From positions 1 through 48,803 of the forward strand of contig JAGADO010000097.1 in assembly GCA_017613535.1 (NCBI GenBank): a stretch of 48,803 bases of DNA, written 5' to 3'. Below, in pieces: positions 25,455 through 35,257 of this stretch (the first letter of the stretch is position 1; each line of letters begins with the position of its first letter). Origin of the DNA: Clostridia bacterium (GTDB taxonomy: Bacteria; Bacillota; Clostridia; UBA1212; UBA1255). The position numbers were made by a program, and so were the translations under genes. Under the pieces are notes generated by a model. It had not been told where the DNA came from. It ran no database searches and saw only the letters and a program-made list of their open reading frames with translations.

Positions 25455-25490
25455 AGCCGTGGCGAACCAAAACGTCACGGCTAAATTTTT
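25455..25490 (+). terminator. hairpin between secG and the RNase R-like gene
   Basis: AGCCGTGGCG, an 8-base loop and CGTCACGGCT (25455-25464 with 25473-25482; one G-U pair), then AAATTTTT. The stem is strong and the T tract short, so termination is probably partial. Confidence 0.55.
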
Positions 25491-25511
25491 GCCCGGAAGG
25501 AGGCGATACGT

Positions 25512-27218
25512 ATGGCGAGGAAGATATCAGGCCCTGTTCGCAGGGGGCGCGGTCCGGCCCGCGGAAAGGGACGCAGGAAGACACAGGCGTCTTATGCGGG
25601 ACGCAGGGATATGCCGTATGCTTTTTCGGGGGCGCGCGCGCAGAACGTAAGCGGCGCGGAGAACCCCGGAAAGCGCGGGAAACGATCGGCGGATTCCGCT
25701 GAGCAGCTTGAGAGCGAGCTCGAAGCGCTGCTTTTTGAGAGACGCGAATTCCCGGAAAAAGTACTTGAGGAAGCAGGGAAAATAGCGCAGAAAATAAGTG
25801 AAGAAAAGATATTGTCCGAGCTCGGACGCGGAAGGCGCGATCTGCGCGACCTCCTGATCGTAACGATAGACGGGGAGGACACTAGGGACGTTGACGACGG
25901 CGTATCGCTCGAACCGGACGGGCAGGGAGGCTGGACGCTCGGAGTGCATATTGCCGATGTGGCGCATTACGCTAAACGCGACAGCGCGCTCGACAGAGAG
26001 GCATACCGCAGAGGCACGAGCGTTTATTTCCCGGACAGCGTGCTTCCGATGCTGCCTAAAGAACTGTCGAACGGCATCTGCAGCCTGAACGTGAGCGAGG
26101 ACAGATTTGCCCTGACGGTGCTCATGAACCTTGATCCCGAGGGGGAGATACTGAGCCACGAGATATTCGAGAGCCTCATAAATGTGCGGTATAAGATCAA
26201 TTACGGTCAATATTTTGAGCTTTTTGAGGGACCGGATTTCAGGCGCGAAGAGCTTCGGAACGAATTCAGGCCGTACGTCGGAATGCTTGACAATATGCGC
26301 AAGGTCGCCGGTCTGAGGCATGCGCTCCGGAGGCAGAGGGGCTCGCTCGACTTCGAATTTCCGGAAACGAAGGTCACCGTCGCGGACAACGGCACCGTTG
26401 CCGACGTAAGACCGGAGGATATCACGTTTGCGAACAACGTAATTGAAGAATTCATGCTCGCCGCGAACGAAACCGTTGCCGCCCATTTCGAAGCGCTGAA
26501 GGTACCTTTCATATTCAGGAACCACCCGGCGCCCGACCCGGAAAAACTTGCCGCGCTCGATGAAACGGTGCACAGGTTCGGATTCACGCTCGCTGACAGG
26601 CGCGGGAACCTCATACCCGGAGCGCTCCCCGCGATGCTCGAAAAGTGCCGGTCAATGCCTCAGGAGCGTTTTATTCAGACTGCCGCTCTTACCTCGATGG
26701 GGAAGGCCGTCTATTCTGCCGTATGCGAAGGTCATTTCGGTCTGGCCGCGGAGAAATATACGCACTTTACGTCACCGATACGGCGCTATCCCGATCTCTA
26801 CATCCACCGGGTGATAAAAGAGTCGCTGCGCGGGGCGAGGCCGGAAACGCTGCGTGAGAGGTATACCGACGCGCACATAACGGCGGAAGATTCGTCTGAC
26901 GCTGAGAGAGAAGCGGAGCGTGCGGAGAGGTTCTACACGGACAGGCTGGTGGCTAAATATATGGCCGCGTTCCTCGGAGAAGATTTCGTGGGGACCGTGT
27001 CCGGAGTCACGTCGTTCGGGCTGTTCATAATGCTCGATAATTCCGCCGAGGGACTGCTGTTCTACGCCGATATGCCCGACCAGATGATATTCGATCCGAA
27101 GCGCCTTACCGCAAAAGGACGGTTCACGGGAAGGACGTACGGATTCGGAGACAGGGTGGAAGTAAAAATTGCCGCGGCAGACGAAAAAACGGGTCGCATA
27201 CAGTTCCAATTTTCGTAA
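25512..27218 (+). CDS. rnr: RNase II/RNase R-family 3'-5' exoribonuclease, short N terminus
   Basis: A 568-residue protein with the RNB catalytic domain (~105-440) and a C-terminal S1 domain (~490-565). The Asp cluster is present in IDGEDTRDVDDGVS, and HIADVAHYAKRDSALDREAYRRGTSVYFPD is the family signature. HFTSPIRRYPDLYIHRVI marks the end of RNB. The usual ~200-residue N terminus with two cold-shock domains is reduced to ~65 basic residues (RRGRGPARGKGRR) plus a linker with a helical segment. GGAAGGAGG precedes the ATG. The enzyme degrades RNA; loss of the cold-shock domains would alter handling of structured RNA. It could be called RNase R-like rather than strict RNase R. Confidence 0.87.
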   Translation: MARKISGPVRRGRGPARGKGRRKTQASYAGRRDMPYAFSGARAQNVSGAENPGKRGKRSADSAEQLESELEALLFERREFPEKVLEEAGKIAQKISEEKILSELGRGRRDLRDLLIVTIDGEDTRDVDDGVSLEPDGQGGWTLGVHIADVAHYAKRDSALDREAYRRGTSVYFPDSVLPMLPKELSNGICSLNVSEDRFALTVLMNLDPEGEILSHEIFESLINVRYKINYGQYFELFEGPDFRREELRNEFRPYVGMLDNMRKVAGLRHALRRQRGSLDFEFPETKVTVADNGTVADVRPEDITFANNVIEEFMLAANETVAAHFEALKVPFIFRNHPAPDPEKLAALDETVHRFGFTLADRRGNLIPGALPAMLEKCRSMPQERFIQTAALTSMGKAVYSAVCEGHFGLAAEKYTHFTSPIRRYPDLYIHRVIKESLRGARPETLRERYTDAHITAEDSSDAEREAERAERFYTDRLVAKYMAAFLGEDFVGTVSGVTSFGLFIMLDNSAEGLLFYADMPDQMIFDPKRLTAKGRFTGRTYGFGDRVEVKIAAADEKTGRIQFQFS

Positions 27219-27298
27219 AAATATGGTAAAATCACATTGTCGCAGGGCACGCTGCCGGGAAGGTCACGCGTGCGGCGTCAGGAACGGAGATGATATAT

Positions 27299-28412
27299 AT
27301 GTTTGAACTGGATCAATACGCCCAGCAGATCGACGGGCTCCAGAAAAATTTATATGATCTGAGGGATTCACTTTGACACGGAGGGCATGTCAAATCTGAT
27401 CGAAGAACTTGAAAACAAGGCTTCCGAACCGGATTTCTGGAACGATCAGGAAGGATCCCAGGCTACGCTTAAGCGCCTCAAAGTGCTTAAGACGAAGCTC
27501 GGCAGATTTAAGGACCTCGAGTCTAAACTCGAAGAAATACAGCTGATGATCATGCTGGGTAACGAAGAGAACGATGCTTCGATGCCTGCCCAGGTCGCGG
27601 ATGCCCTTGAAAAATATACGGACAGTTTCGAGATGCTTCGTCTCGAAACGCTGCTTACGGGCGAGTACGACGCGAATAACGCAGTGCTCACCATCCATCC
27701 CGGAGCGGGCGGCACCGAGTCGCAGGACTGGGGGTCAATGCTTTTCAGGATGTACATCCGCTGGGGCGAAGACCACGGATTCGACGTTAAGGTCGTTGAC
27801 TACCTCGACGGTGACGAGGCCGGGCTTAAGAGTGCGGTGATCGAATTCAACGGTGACAATGCTTACGGTTTTCTTAAATCCGAGCACGGCGTTCACAGGC
27901 TCGTGCGCATATCTCCCTTTGACGCGGCCGGAAGACGCCACACGTCTTTCGCGTCCGTCGAAGTTATGCCCGAGATAGACGATACGATAGAGATCGACAT
28001 CCGTCCGGAAGACCTCGAAGTAGGCACCTACCGCTCATCCGGAGCAGGCGGCCAGAAGGTAAATAAGACCGACTCCGCCGTGCGTATCACGCATAAGCCC
28101 ACGGGCATCACCGTGTCTTGCCAGACGGAGCGCTCGCAGCTTCAGAATAAGGAAAACGCGATGCGCATGCTGCGTTCAAAACTGTTTGAACTCAAGCGCC
28201 GCGAAAACGTCGAACGCGTAGAGGACCTTAAGGGCGTGCAGATGGAGATCGCATGGGGCAGCCAGATACGCTCCTACGTGTTCTGCCCGTATACGCTCGT
28301 AAAAGACCACCGGACGTCGTACGAAGAAACAGTCGTGGAAAAAGTCATGAACGGCCACATCGACGGCTTTATCAACGCGTACCTTGCGGCGGAATTTAAC
28401 AAGAACAAATAA
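27299..28412 (+). CDS. prfB: Peptide chain release factor 2, expressed by programmed +1 frameshift
   Basis: The first 25 codons (MFELDQYAQQIDGLQ...) end at an in-frame TGA at 27374-27376. The rest of RF2 continues in the +1 frame (D-T-E-G-M-S-N-L-I-E...) to 28412, about 370 residues in total. The catalytic GGQ lies in SSGAGGQKVNKTDSAVRITHKPTG. RF2 recognises UGA and UAA. ATG 27299 is preferred because GGAG lies 9 bases upstream; an in-frame ATG at 27290 is too close to it. The layout is the classical autoregulatory one, where low RF2 causes slow UGA decoding and favours the shift. A gene caller starting at ATG 27387 would lose the first 29 codons. Confidence 0.95.
27361..27377 (+). promoter_or_regulatory. 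prfB programmed +1 frameshift site
   Basis: GAGGG (27361-27365) is the internal Shine-Dalgarno-like element, followed by the slippery CTT (27371-27373), stop TGA (27374-27376) and C (27377). CTT-TGA-C is the conserved core; skipping T27374 gives GAC as the next codon. Confidence 0.93.
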
Positions 28413-28429
28413 AAGAGGACGGTGTCAGT

Positions 28430-29395
28430 ATGAAACTGGGTGTTTTAACAGTCGTACTTGGCGGAATGAAGACCGCCGAAGCAATGAAATATCTTGCCGG
28501 ACAGGGCGTACAGTGCGTCGAGATCGGCTGCGGGGGATACCCCGGGAAGGCACACGCGGACCCGAAAGTATTGCTCTCGGATCCGTACAAACTCGAAGAA
28601 TTTAAAGAGGCAGTGTTCGGAAACGGGCTCGAGATTTCCGCGCTGGCATGTCACGGAAACCCGGTACACCCCGATAAGAAAGTTGCCGCGTCGTTCCACG
28701 AAGATTTCATTGACGCCATCCTGCTGGCCGAAAAGCTTGGCGTAAAGCGTATCGTAGGCTTCTCCGGCTGCCCCGGCGACTCGCCCGAATCGAAATATCC
28801 GAACTGGGTCACATGCCCCTGGCCGGACGATTTTCTGAAGATCCTCGACTGGCAGTGGAACGAAGTGCTCATTCCGTACTGGAAAGAGACCGCTAAATTC
28901 GCGGCAGATCACGGGATCGAAAAGATCGCGTTCGAGATGCATCCAGGATTCTGCGTATACAACCCCGAAACGCTGCTTAAATTAAGAGCTGCGGTAGGAA
29001 ACATGATCGGAGCGAACGTTGACCCCAGCCACCTGTTCTGGCAGGGAATGGACCCGGTCGAATCGATCCGCAAACTCGGAGACGCGGTATACTACTTCCA
29101 CGGAAAAGACGTTGCCCTCGACGCGGCAAACATCGCCAAAGACGGCGTGCTTGACACGAAACACTACGGCGACGTGCTGAACCGCTCGTGGGTGTTCAGG
29201 ACAATGGGCTACGGCCACGATCTCAAGGTCTGGAAGGATATCGTCAGCATGCTGAAAAAAGTCGGATACGACGACGTCATCAGCATCGAGCACGAAGATT
29301 CGCTTATGTCCCCCGAAGAGGGCCTTAAAAAGGCAATCACTTTCCTTAAAGAAGTGCTCATATTCGAGCAGGCCGGAGAAATGTGGTGGGCCTGA
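28430..29395 (+). CDS. Sugar phosphate isomerase/epimerase, xylose-isomerase-like TIM barrel
   Basis: A 321-residue AP_endonuc_2-type TIM barrel. It opens with MKLGVLTVVLGGMKTAEAMKYLAGQGVQCVEIGCGGYPG, and conserved metal-site regions include IAFEMHPGFCVYNPETLLKL, VGNMIGANVDPSHLFWQGMD, VYYFHGKDVAL and VISIEHEDSL. It ends with EQAGEMWWA, a tail common in this subfamily. It should interconvert or epimerise a sugar or sugar-acid derivative with a divalent metal. It sits between prfB and dgt with no relation to translation and is followed by a strong terminator, so it looks like an insertion into a housekeeping region. The substrate is unknown. Confidence 0.85.
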   Translation: MKLGVLTVVLGGMKTAEAMKYLAGQGVQCVEIGCGGYPGKAHADPKVLLSDPYKLEEFKEAVFGNGLEISALACHGNPVHPDKKVAASFHEDFIDAILLAEKLGVKRIVGFSGCPGDSPESKYPNWVTCPWPDDFLKILDWQWNEVLIPYWKETAKFAADHGIEKIAFEMHPGFCVYNPETLLKLRAAVGNMIGANVDPSHLFWQGMDPVESIRKLGDAVYYFHGKDVALDAANIAKDGVLDTKHYGDVLNRSWVFRTMGYGHDLKVWKDIVSMLKKVGYDDVISIEHEDSLMSPEEGLKKAITFLKEVLIFEQAGEMWWA

Positions 29396-29406
29396 CGCTT
29401 ATCTTT

Positions 29407-29440
29407 CGGCTGTCCCGGCCTTCCGGGCAGCCGTTTTTTT
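29407..29440 (+). terminator. strong intrinsic terminator after the isomerase/epimerase gene
   Basis: CGGCTG-T-CCCGG, loop CCTT, CCGGG-CAGCCG (29407-29433; one bulged T), followed by seven T residues (29434-29440). Confidence 0.88.
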
Positions 29441-29505
29441 AGAGCCGTCATCCGGGATTCGGGCCCGGCGGCTGACAATGATTTCTGACCGGGAGGTTGA
29501 TGCCG

Positions 29506-30702
29506 ATGCCAGGTACATGGCGAGATATCAGACTTAAGCAGGAGGAGAGTCTCTCTCCGTGGGCAACGCGTTCAGTTAACAGCCGTGGCAGGCTCATGCC
29601 GGAGCCTGAATGCCCAGTGCGCTCTATATTCGAAAGAGACGCGAACAGGATCCTCTACTCCGAGGATTTCCGCCGCCTGAGGCATAAGACGCAGGTGTTC
29701 TTCAATGCTAAAAACGACCACGTATGCACGCGCATGGAGCACGTGATGTACGTGAATTCTATATCCACGACGATAGGCAGGACGCTGGGGCTTAATCAGG
29801 ACCTCATATCCGCGATCGCGCTCGGACACGATATCGGCCACGCGCCGTTCGGACACAGCGGAGAGCGCAGGCTCGACAAATGCCTGAACAGCGTGAACCC
29901 TTCATTGCGCTTCCGCCACGAATACCACAGCCTGAGAGTCGTTGACCGCCTCTCCACACGCATATCGCGCGAAAAAATATTGTCCAAATGCGGCCTGAAC
30001 CTCACGTACGAAGTGAGGGACGGTATCGTCAGCCACTGCGGCGAAAATTACGACGAATACGTGTTGAGGCCCGATCCGGATAAGGATCCGAACGCCATCT
30101 ACACGTGCGAACACCGCGTGGCAATGCCCGCGACTCCCGAGGGCTGCGTCGTGAGGCTCGTGGATAAGATCGCATACGTCGGAAGGGACATCGAAGACGC
30201 CATAAGGGCGAAAATGATGAACTACGACGAGATCCCGGCGGATGTGCGCAAAACGCTCGGGGCAACGAACGGCCAGATGATAAATACTCTTGTCGAGGAC
30301 CTGCTGGACAACAGCTGGGGCAGGCAGGAGATACGCCTCAGCGATGAGCGCGGCCAGGCACTACGCGAGATGATCATGGTAAATAACGAGAAGATCTACA
30401 AGGCGGCAATGATCAAGCGCTACGAGGCTAACACGAATAACGTGATGGAGGGTCTGTTCGAGTCGATCTACGGCCGCGTATGCACTATCATGGAGCGTGC
30501 CGGAGGGCGCGTTACCGAGACCGGAGCCGTGAATCTGTGCGGCCTTCCTGACGGGGACAGGCTCGATTCGAGGCTGCTTAAGTACATAGAAGAAAAAGCG
30601 TACGAACCGGACACTCTGCCGGAGCAGATCACCGCTGACTATATCGCGGGAATGACCGACGCGTACGCGCTGTCAATATTCGAGGAGCTTTACTGGCTGT
30701 GA
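29506..30702 (+). CDS. dgt: dGTPase-like HD-domain triphosphohydrolase
   Basis: A 398-residue HD-superfamily protein. Conserved motifs are [22 protein letters not shown], the first metal His in RMEHVMYV, and [14 protein letters not shown]. These match deoxyguanosinetriphosphate triphosphohydrolase and its relatives, which release triphosphate from dNTPs. The start at ATG 29506 has GGGAGG 9 bases upstream; upstream TTG 29497 and ATG 29500 are too close to the SD. The gene overlaps prfA by one base (TGATG). In Clostridia a dGTPase-like gene often lies near dnaG/rpoD; here it pairs with prfA instead. Nucleotide specificity cannot be read from sequence. Confidence 0.88.
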   Translation: MPGTWRDIRLKQEESLSPWATRSVNSRGRLMPEPECPVRSIFERDANRILYSEDFRRLRHKTQVFFNAKNDHVCTRMEHVMYVNSISTTIGRTLGLNQDLISAIALGHDIGHAPFGHSGERRLDKCLNSVNPSLRFRHEYHSLRVVDRLSTRISREKILSKCGLNLTYEVRDGIVSHCGENYDEYVLRPDPDKDPNAIYTCEHRVAMPATPEGCVVRLVDKIAYVGRDIEDAIRAKMMNYDEIPADVRKTLGATNGQMINTLVEDLLDNSWGRQEIRLSDERGQALREMIMVNNEKIYKAAMIKRYEANTNNVMEGLFESIYGRVCTIMERAGGRVTETGAVNLCGLPDGDRLDSRLLKYIEEKAYEPDTLPEQITADYIAGMTDAYALSIFEELYWL

Positions 30703-31778
30703 TGCTGGAGAAACTTGCCGCGGCCGAGAACCGCTACGAAGAACTGAATATGAGATTGACCGAGCCCGACGTGATCGCGGACAGGGAGCTTTATGCGAAG
30801 CTGCTTGCCGAACACTCCGGGCTTTCGGAGATAGTTGACGCGTACAGAAGCTATAAAAAGGCCGTTTCCGAGCGCGAGGAGGTACTTTCGGCGCTGGGAG
30901 AGGGAACTATTGACCCCGCCTTCAAAGAGCTGTTAAAGGCCGAATTTGACGAGAAAACGGAAGAAGCGTCGGAACTGGAGCGCAGGCTTAAAATATTGCT
31001 GACGCCGAAAGACCCGAACGACGAAAAGAACGTTTTCATGGAGATCCGGGCCGGAGCGGGCGGCGAAGAGGCTGCGCTGTTCGGGGCGGTGCTGTACCGG
31101 ATGTACGTCCATTACGCGGAAAAATGCGGGTTTGGAACTGAGATCGTTGACATCAGCGAGACCGAGCTGGGCGGGATCAAGGAAATCGTGTTTTCCGTGT
31201 CAGGGCGCGGCGCTTATTCGAGGCTGAAATACGAGAGCGGAGTACACAGAGTCCAGCGCGTGCCTTCGACCGAATCTTCGGGCCGCATACACACATCCAC
31301 CGCTACTGTGGCGGTGCTTCCGGAGGCGGACGAGGCTTCGGTCACGCTTGACCCGGACGACGTTGAGATAGACATTTACCGTTCGAGCGGCGCAGGCGGG
31401 CAGCACATAAACAAGACCGATTCGGCGATACGCCTTACGCATAAACCCACGGGAATCGTCGTCACGTGCCAGGACCAGCGGTCGCAGCTGAAGAACAAGG
31501 AAAAGGCGTTCAAGGTGCTTTATTCCAAGCTTTACGAGCTGGAGGTGGAGGCGCGCGAAGAGGCCGTTTCGAGCGAGAGGCGGTCGCAGGTGGGAACGGG
31601 TGACAGGAGCGAGCGGATACGCACGTATAATTACCCGCAGAACAGAGTTACGGACCACCGCATCGACCTTACGCTGTACAAACTTGACGCCGTGCTGAGC
31701 GGTGATCTCGACGAAATAATCGATGCGCTGATAACGGACGACCAGGCAAAAAAACTTGCCGGAGCGGAAGAAAACTGA
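30702..31778 (+). CDS. prfA: Peptide chain release factor 1
   Basis: A 358-residue RF1, starting [19 protein letters not shown]. It has the helical N-terminal domain, [19 protein letters not shown] at the start of domain 2, [29 protein letters not shown], and [24 protein letters not shown] with the GGQ that enters the peptidyl-transferase centre. It ends with [20 protein letters not shown], typical of RF1. RF1 reads UAA and UAG, consistent with TAG stops seen in this window. No methyltransferase prmC gene follows; the next gene is the Sua5-type enzyme. Confidence 0.95.
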   Translation: MLEKLAAAENRYEELNMRLTEPDVIADRELYAKLLAEHSGLSEIVDAYRSYKKAVSEREEVLSALGEGTIDPAFKELLKAEFDEKTEEASELERRLKILLTPKDPNDEKNVFMEIRAGAGGEEAALFGAVLYRMYVHYAEKCGFGTEIVDISETELGGIKEIVFSVSGRGAYSRLKYESGVHRVQRVPSTESSGRIHTSTATVAVLPEADEASVTLDPDDVEIDIYRSSGAGGQHINKTDSAIRLTHKPTGIVVTCQDQRSQLKNKEKAFKVLYSKLYELEVEAREEAVSSERRSQVGTGDRSERIRTYNYPQNRVTDHRIDLTLYKLDAVLSGDLDEIIDALITDDQAKKLAGAEEN

Positions 31779-31806
31779 GCCTGAACAGCCGTTTTAAAGG
31801 TGAAAT

Positions 31807-32877
31807 ATGAAGACTGAGATAATTAAAATAGATCCTCGCGATCCGGATCCCGTGAAACTGCAATACTGCGGAGCGGTGATACGCTACGGCGGCATCGTCG
31901 CGTTTCCGACAGAAACGGTTTACGGGCTGGGGGCAAATGCTTTTATGGCTTCTGCTGCGACAAAGGTTTTTGAGGCGAAGGGCAGGCCGGCGGACAATCC
32001 TCTCATCGTGCACGTCTGCGATTACGATATGGCCGAGACCGCCGCGTGTTTTGCAAGCCCGGAGCAGGAGAGGCTTTTCTACGCGCTCGGTTCAGAATTC
32101 TGGCCGGGTCCTTTTACGATGATCGTTAAAAAGCGCGATACGGTGCCGGACAATATCACCTGCGGCCTCGGTACCGCGGGGATCAGGATGCCTTCGAACG
32201 CGATCGCCGCCCGCCTGATACGCGCCGCCGGTGTGCCGGTCGCAGCGCCAAGTGCGAACTCGTCCGGCCGCCCGAGCCCGACGCGCTTTGCGCACGTGCT
32301 GGAAGATATGCGCGGAAAAGCTGACGTCATAATTGACGGCGGAGACTCGAACGTGGGAGTCGAATCGACGGTCGTTGACCTGAGCGGACCGGTACCGATG
32401 ATACTGAGGCCGGGAGCAGTGACGAGGGACGATATTGCCCGCATCGCCGGAGACTGCCTCGAATACGACTGGCTGCGCGAGAAGGTGCGCGTCGACAAAC
32501 CTCTTAGCCCCGGCATGAAGTACCGCCACTACGCTCCAAGGGCGAAAATGACAGTTTACGCGGGAGAGAGGGAAGCCGTGCGTGACCGTATAATTTCTAT
32601 GATCCGGGCCGAAAAAAAAGCGGGAAAACGCGCCGGAGTCCTTGCAACGGAGGAGCAGATTTGCTATTATAAAGAGGCAGACGCGATGCTGTCGCTCGGA
32701 CCGGAAAACGAGCCCGAAGAGCACGCCAGAAGACTGTTCGGCGCGCTTAGAAAATTTGACGAGGAAAACGTTGACGTCATATACGCTCAGGCGCTGGGGC
32801 TCGGAGGAGTCGATGACGCGGTGATGAACAGGATGTTCAGGGCGGCAGGCGGCACTATTGAACAGATAGACAGCTGA
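31807..32877 (+). CDS. ywlC: L-threonylcarbamoyladenylate synthase, Sua5/YwlC type
   Basis: A 356-residue protein with an N-terminal YrdC domain (~15-205) and a C-terminal Sua5 domain (~235-352). Key motifs are [38 protein letters not shown] and [24 protein letters not shown] marks the linker typical of the two-domain Sua5 form. It makes threonylcarbamoyl-AMP from threonine, bicarbonate and ATP for the t6A37 modification of ANN-decoding tRNAs in the cytoplasm. It lies between prfA and upp, an order common in Firmicutes, and probably belongs to the same transcript as prfA. Confidence 0.93.
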   Translation: MKTEIIKIDPRDPDPVKLQYCGAVIRYGGIVAFPTETVYGLGANAFMASAATKVFEAKGRPADNPLIVHVCDYDMAETAACFASPEQERLFYALGSEFWPGPFTMIVKKRDTVPDNITCGLGTAGIRMPSNAIAARLIRAAGVPVAAPSANSSGRPSPTRFAHVLEDMRGKADVIIDGGDSNVGVESTVVDLSGPVPMILRPGAVTRDDIARIAGDCLEYDWLREKVRVDKPLSPGMKYRHYAPRAKMTVYAGEREAVRDRIISMIRAEKKAGKRAGVLATEEQICYYKEADAMLSLGPENEPEEHARRLFGALRKFDEENVDVIYAQALGLGGVDDAVMNRMFRAAGGTIEQIDS

Positions 32878-32906
32878 TACACATATACATTTCAGGAGGT
32901 AACATT

Positions 32907-33536
32907 ATGGGACAGGTTTTAGCTTTTGATCACCCGCTTATTCAGCACAAGATCGCTATGCTGAGGAACAAGGAAACGAACACGAAGGATTTCAGAGATC
33001 TGGTCTCCGAGATCGCGATGCTCATGTGCTATGAGGTCACGCGCGGTCTTAAGACGGTCGAAAAAGACGTTGAGACTCCGGTCGGCACCGCACACTGCAG
33101 AGTGCTCGAGGGAAAGGACGTCTGCTTCGTTCCGGTACTTCGCGCAGGTCTCGGAATGGTTGACGGCGTGCTCAAACTGATCCCGATGGCGAAGGTGGGT
33201 CATATAGGCCTGTACCGCGATCCCGACACGTTCGAACCGGTCGAATATTACTGCAAACTGCCTCAGGATATCGCCGAGCGCGAAGTCGTAGTTCTCGATC
33301 CGATGCTCGCAACGGGCGGCAGCGCTTCCGCGGCTATCACTTTCATCAAGCAGCGCGGCGCTAAAAAAATCAAACTTATGAACCTGATCGCGGCACCCGA
33401 GGGCATCCGCCGCATCCTGCAGGATCATCCGGACGTGGATATGTTCTGCGCGGCTATCGACGAGAAGCTCAACGATCACGCGTATATCGTTCCCGGTCTC
33501 GGCGACGCGGGCGACAGACTGTTCGGAACGAAATAA
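32907..33536 (+). CDS. upp: Uracil phosphoribosyltransferase
   Basis: A 209-residue enzyme. [30 protein letters not shown] is the typical start, [15 protein letters not shown] follows, and the PRPP site is [16 protein letters not shown]. The C terminus contains [24 protein letters not shown]. It converts uracil and PRPP to UMP in pyrimidine salvage. AGGAGGT precedes the ATG at good spacing. The gene converges with an unidentified minus-strand gene 58 bases away; the gap holds a GCCGG/CCGGC dyad but no T tract. Confidence 0.96.
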   Translation: MGQVLAFDHPLIQHKIAMLRNKETNTKDFRDLVSEIAMLMCYEVTRGLKTVEKDVETPVGTAHCRVLEGKDVCFVPVLRAGLGMVDGVLKLIPMAKVGHIGLYRDPDTFEPVEYYCKLPQDIAEREVVVLDPMLATGGSASAAITFIKQRGAKKIKLMNLIAAPEGIRRILQDHPDVDMFCAAIDEKLNDHAYIVPGLGDAGDRLFGTK

Positions 33537-33594
33537 TAAATGCCGGTACGTCCGGCCACGAGGAATTTGCCTTTGCGGCGGTTTTCGGAGGCCG

Positions 33595-34278
33595 TCAGCC
33601 GAATCTGACGAGACAGCTCGCGGCCGCCTTTAGCGCAAGCATTTCCGCATATGAATATCCGCCGCACGCTTTGGATACGGCGAGCTTAAGCACCGGTCCG
33701 GAGAGCTTTTTGAGAGCTGTTCCGGTCCGGCTGTTTTGTGCATTTTGGGATCCGGGCAGGCAGACGCAGATAAAGTGTAACAGGCGGAGCATTATGTTTC
33801 TTTCGGGGGTCCTGAAAACAGTGGTGGCTTCCGGTCCGCCGCTCCGGGCAATTCCTCCGGTAACGTTTAAATTGTTTTTTTCGCGTGCGGCAATATATTC
33901 CGCGATTTTTCCGGCGTATTTTCCGGGCTCTTCATCAGGCAGTGCGCACTCCGTCTGTTCTCCGGAGGTCAATTCATTTGCGATCGTTTCCGCGGCAGTT
34001 TCGAGGAATCCGTCATCCGGAACGAGTTCGAGCATCCCGCCGTTTTCGCGCCGAAGCCTGAGCAGATGATTCGTGAACAATCTCACTGTTCCGCCCGTTT
34101 CCGAAATGAGCAGTTCGGGGACAGGATCATTGGCCGCGCACGGACCGGCGAAGGACAATATCTCTTCCCGCACGAACGCCGCGATCACATCCAAACCGCT
34201 CTGAAAACGGCATTGACCCGCACCTCCGCGGCCAATAAATTCCTCGTATTTTTCTGCTGTAAATTCAAGCGCGCCCAA
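33595..34278 (-). CDS. Hypothetical protein, not recognised
   Basis: I do not recognise this protein. From the TTG at 34278 (GGGAGG 8 bases upstream on the minus strand) it has about 227 residues. The frame is open further up to 34377, but neither that start nor the ATG at 34299 has a ribosome-binding site, and the first overlaps the -35 box. The sequence is alpha/beta-like without a signal peptide or clear membrane helix, with segments such as PVPELLISETGGTVRLFTNHLLRL and a C-terminal KACGGYSYAEMLALKAAASCLVRF. The codons look ordinary for this genome and the reading frame is uninterrupted, so it is probably a real gene. It is divergent from the Wzz operon. Confidence 0.6.
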   Translation of the reverse strand: MGALEFTAEKYEEFIGRGGAGQCRFQSGLDVIAAFVREEILSFAGPCAANDPVPELLISETGGTVRLFTNHLLRLRRENGGMLELVPDDGFLETAAETIANELTSGEQTECALPDEEPGKYAGKIAEYIAAREKNNLNVTGGIARSGGPEATTVFRTPERNIMLRLLHFICVCLPGSQNAQNSRTGTALKKLSGPVLKLAVSKACGGYSYAEMLALKAAASCLVRFG

Positions 34279-34348
34279 TCCCGCCACCTCCCGGCACATC
34301 TGCCAAAAACGTAAGATACGGCCGCAGCCGCCACGCGTTTCATACCGC

Positions 34349-34377
34349 AATTTACCACATTTCTCCATATTTTTCAA
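34349..34377 (-). promoter_or_regulatory. probable promoter of the minus-strand hypothetical gene
   Basis: On the minus strand TTGAAA (complement of 34372-34377), a 17-base spacer and TAAATT (complement of 34349-34354). It supports a translation start downstream of 34349. Confidence 0.5.
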
Positions 34378-34413
34378 ATATCCGTCTTTTTTTATAAAAA
34401 AATAAAAATCCAG

Positions 34414-34443
34414 TTGTTGTTACACCGGCGGTTGTGGTAAAAT
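34414..34443 (+). promoter_or_regulatory. probable promoter of the Wzz/kinase/phosphatase/LRR/sortase operon
   Basis: TTGTTG (34414-34419), an 18-base spacer and TAAAAT (34438-34443) with TG just upstream. The leader to the TTG start at 34502 is about 50 bases and AT-rich, with GAAAGAT/ATCTTT self-complementarity. Confidence 0.55.
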
Positions 34444-34501
34444 CCGCAATGTAATCTTTCATCGAAAGATATAAATCTTTTTATCGCATCGGAGAAACAA
34501 A

Positions 34502-35257
34502 TTGGAAGAAAAATCTAAAGAAACAACAATCGATATCGGAAAGATTCTATTGGTCGTATGGGATAAAATATTGTGGGTCATCCTGAGTGTCGCGATACTC
34601 GCATCGGCCTGCTACATCGTCACGAAAATCACCTGGAAACCCACGTATTCTTCCGAGATCCAGCTTTACACGATCATGAGTTCCGCCGTCGAAAAAGAGA
34701 CGGAGATCACCACGTCACAGATAAGTATCAGACGCAGCGTTGCCGCGCTTTACGTTAAAGCTATTAAGAAATCCGACAGCCTTAAGCAGATGGCCCAGAA
34801 GCTCGGAGATAAGGGATTCAAGATCACTCCCTCGCAGCTTAACAGGGCACTCTCCATCAGCATAGACTCGGACACGTCGGAGATCATCCACGTGAGAGCG
34901 AAAACGAATGATGCGGAATTATCGTATGCGATCTGCGAGATCGTCGGAAATGATGCGAAGGATATCGTAGGAGATGCCTACATCGGCTGCACGGTCGATA
35001 TTTTCAACCATCCTTCTCTTGCGGCCGGCCCGGATAAATCCAACGCTTTAAGAAACGGTGTGATAGGCGGATTCGCCGGACTCGTGATCAGCGTAGCTGT
35101 CATCGTTGCGATATATCTCCTTGATAAATCGATCAAAAGCGGAGAGGAACTGGAGTCGATCAGCGGCATCAGATACCTCGGAGATATTCCGGATATTACG
35201 GATTCGTTTAAAGGATCCAGATACGAATACGGTCATAAGGCAAAAACCCAGAGCTGA
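34502..35257 (+). CDS. Wzz/YveK-family chain-length determinant, BY-kinase modulator
   Basis: A 251-residue membrane protein starting at TTG (GGAGA 7 bases upstream). It has two transmembrane segments (about 20-40 and 186-207) enclosing an extracytoplasmic Wzz domain. The C-terminal cytoplasmic tail, with ELESISGIRYLGDIPD, is the type that contacts a BY-kinase. In Gram-positive bacteria such proteins activate the separate kinase encoded next and help set exopolysaccharide length. The kinase gene follows after a 64-base gap that contains a terminator-like hairpin. No glycosyltransferase, flippase or polymerase gene is in the window, so its usual pathway is missing here. Confidence 0.85.
   Translation: MEEKSKETTIDIGKILLVVWDKILWVILSVAILASACYIVTKITWKPTYSSEIQLYTIMSSAVEKETEITTSQISIRRSVAALYVKAIKKSDSLKQMAQKLGDKGFKITPSQLNRALSISIDSDTSEIIHVRAKTNDAELSYAICEIVGNDAKDIVGDAYIGCTVDIFNHPSLAAGPDKSNALRNGVIGGFAGLVISVAVIVAIYLLDKSIKSGEELESISGIRYLGDIPDITDSFKGSRYEYGHKAKTQS

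Noticed and set aside
23780..26573. Long minus-strand ORFs (322 and 348 codons) opposite the MBL hydrolase and the RNase R-like gene
   Set aside because: Both are antisense shadows of recognised genes, with no independent start signals.
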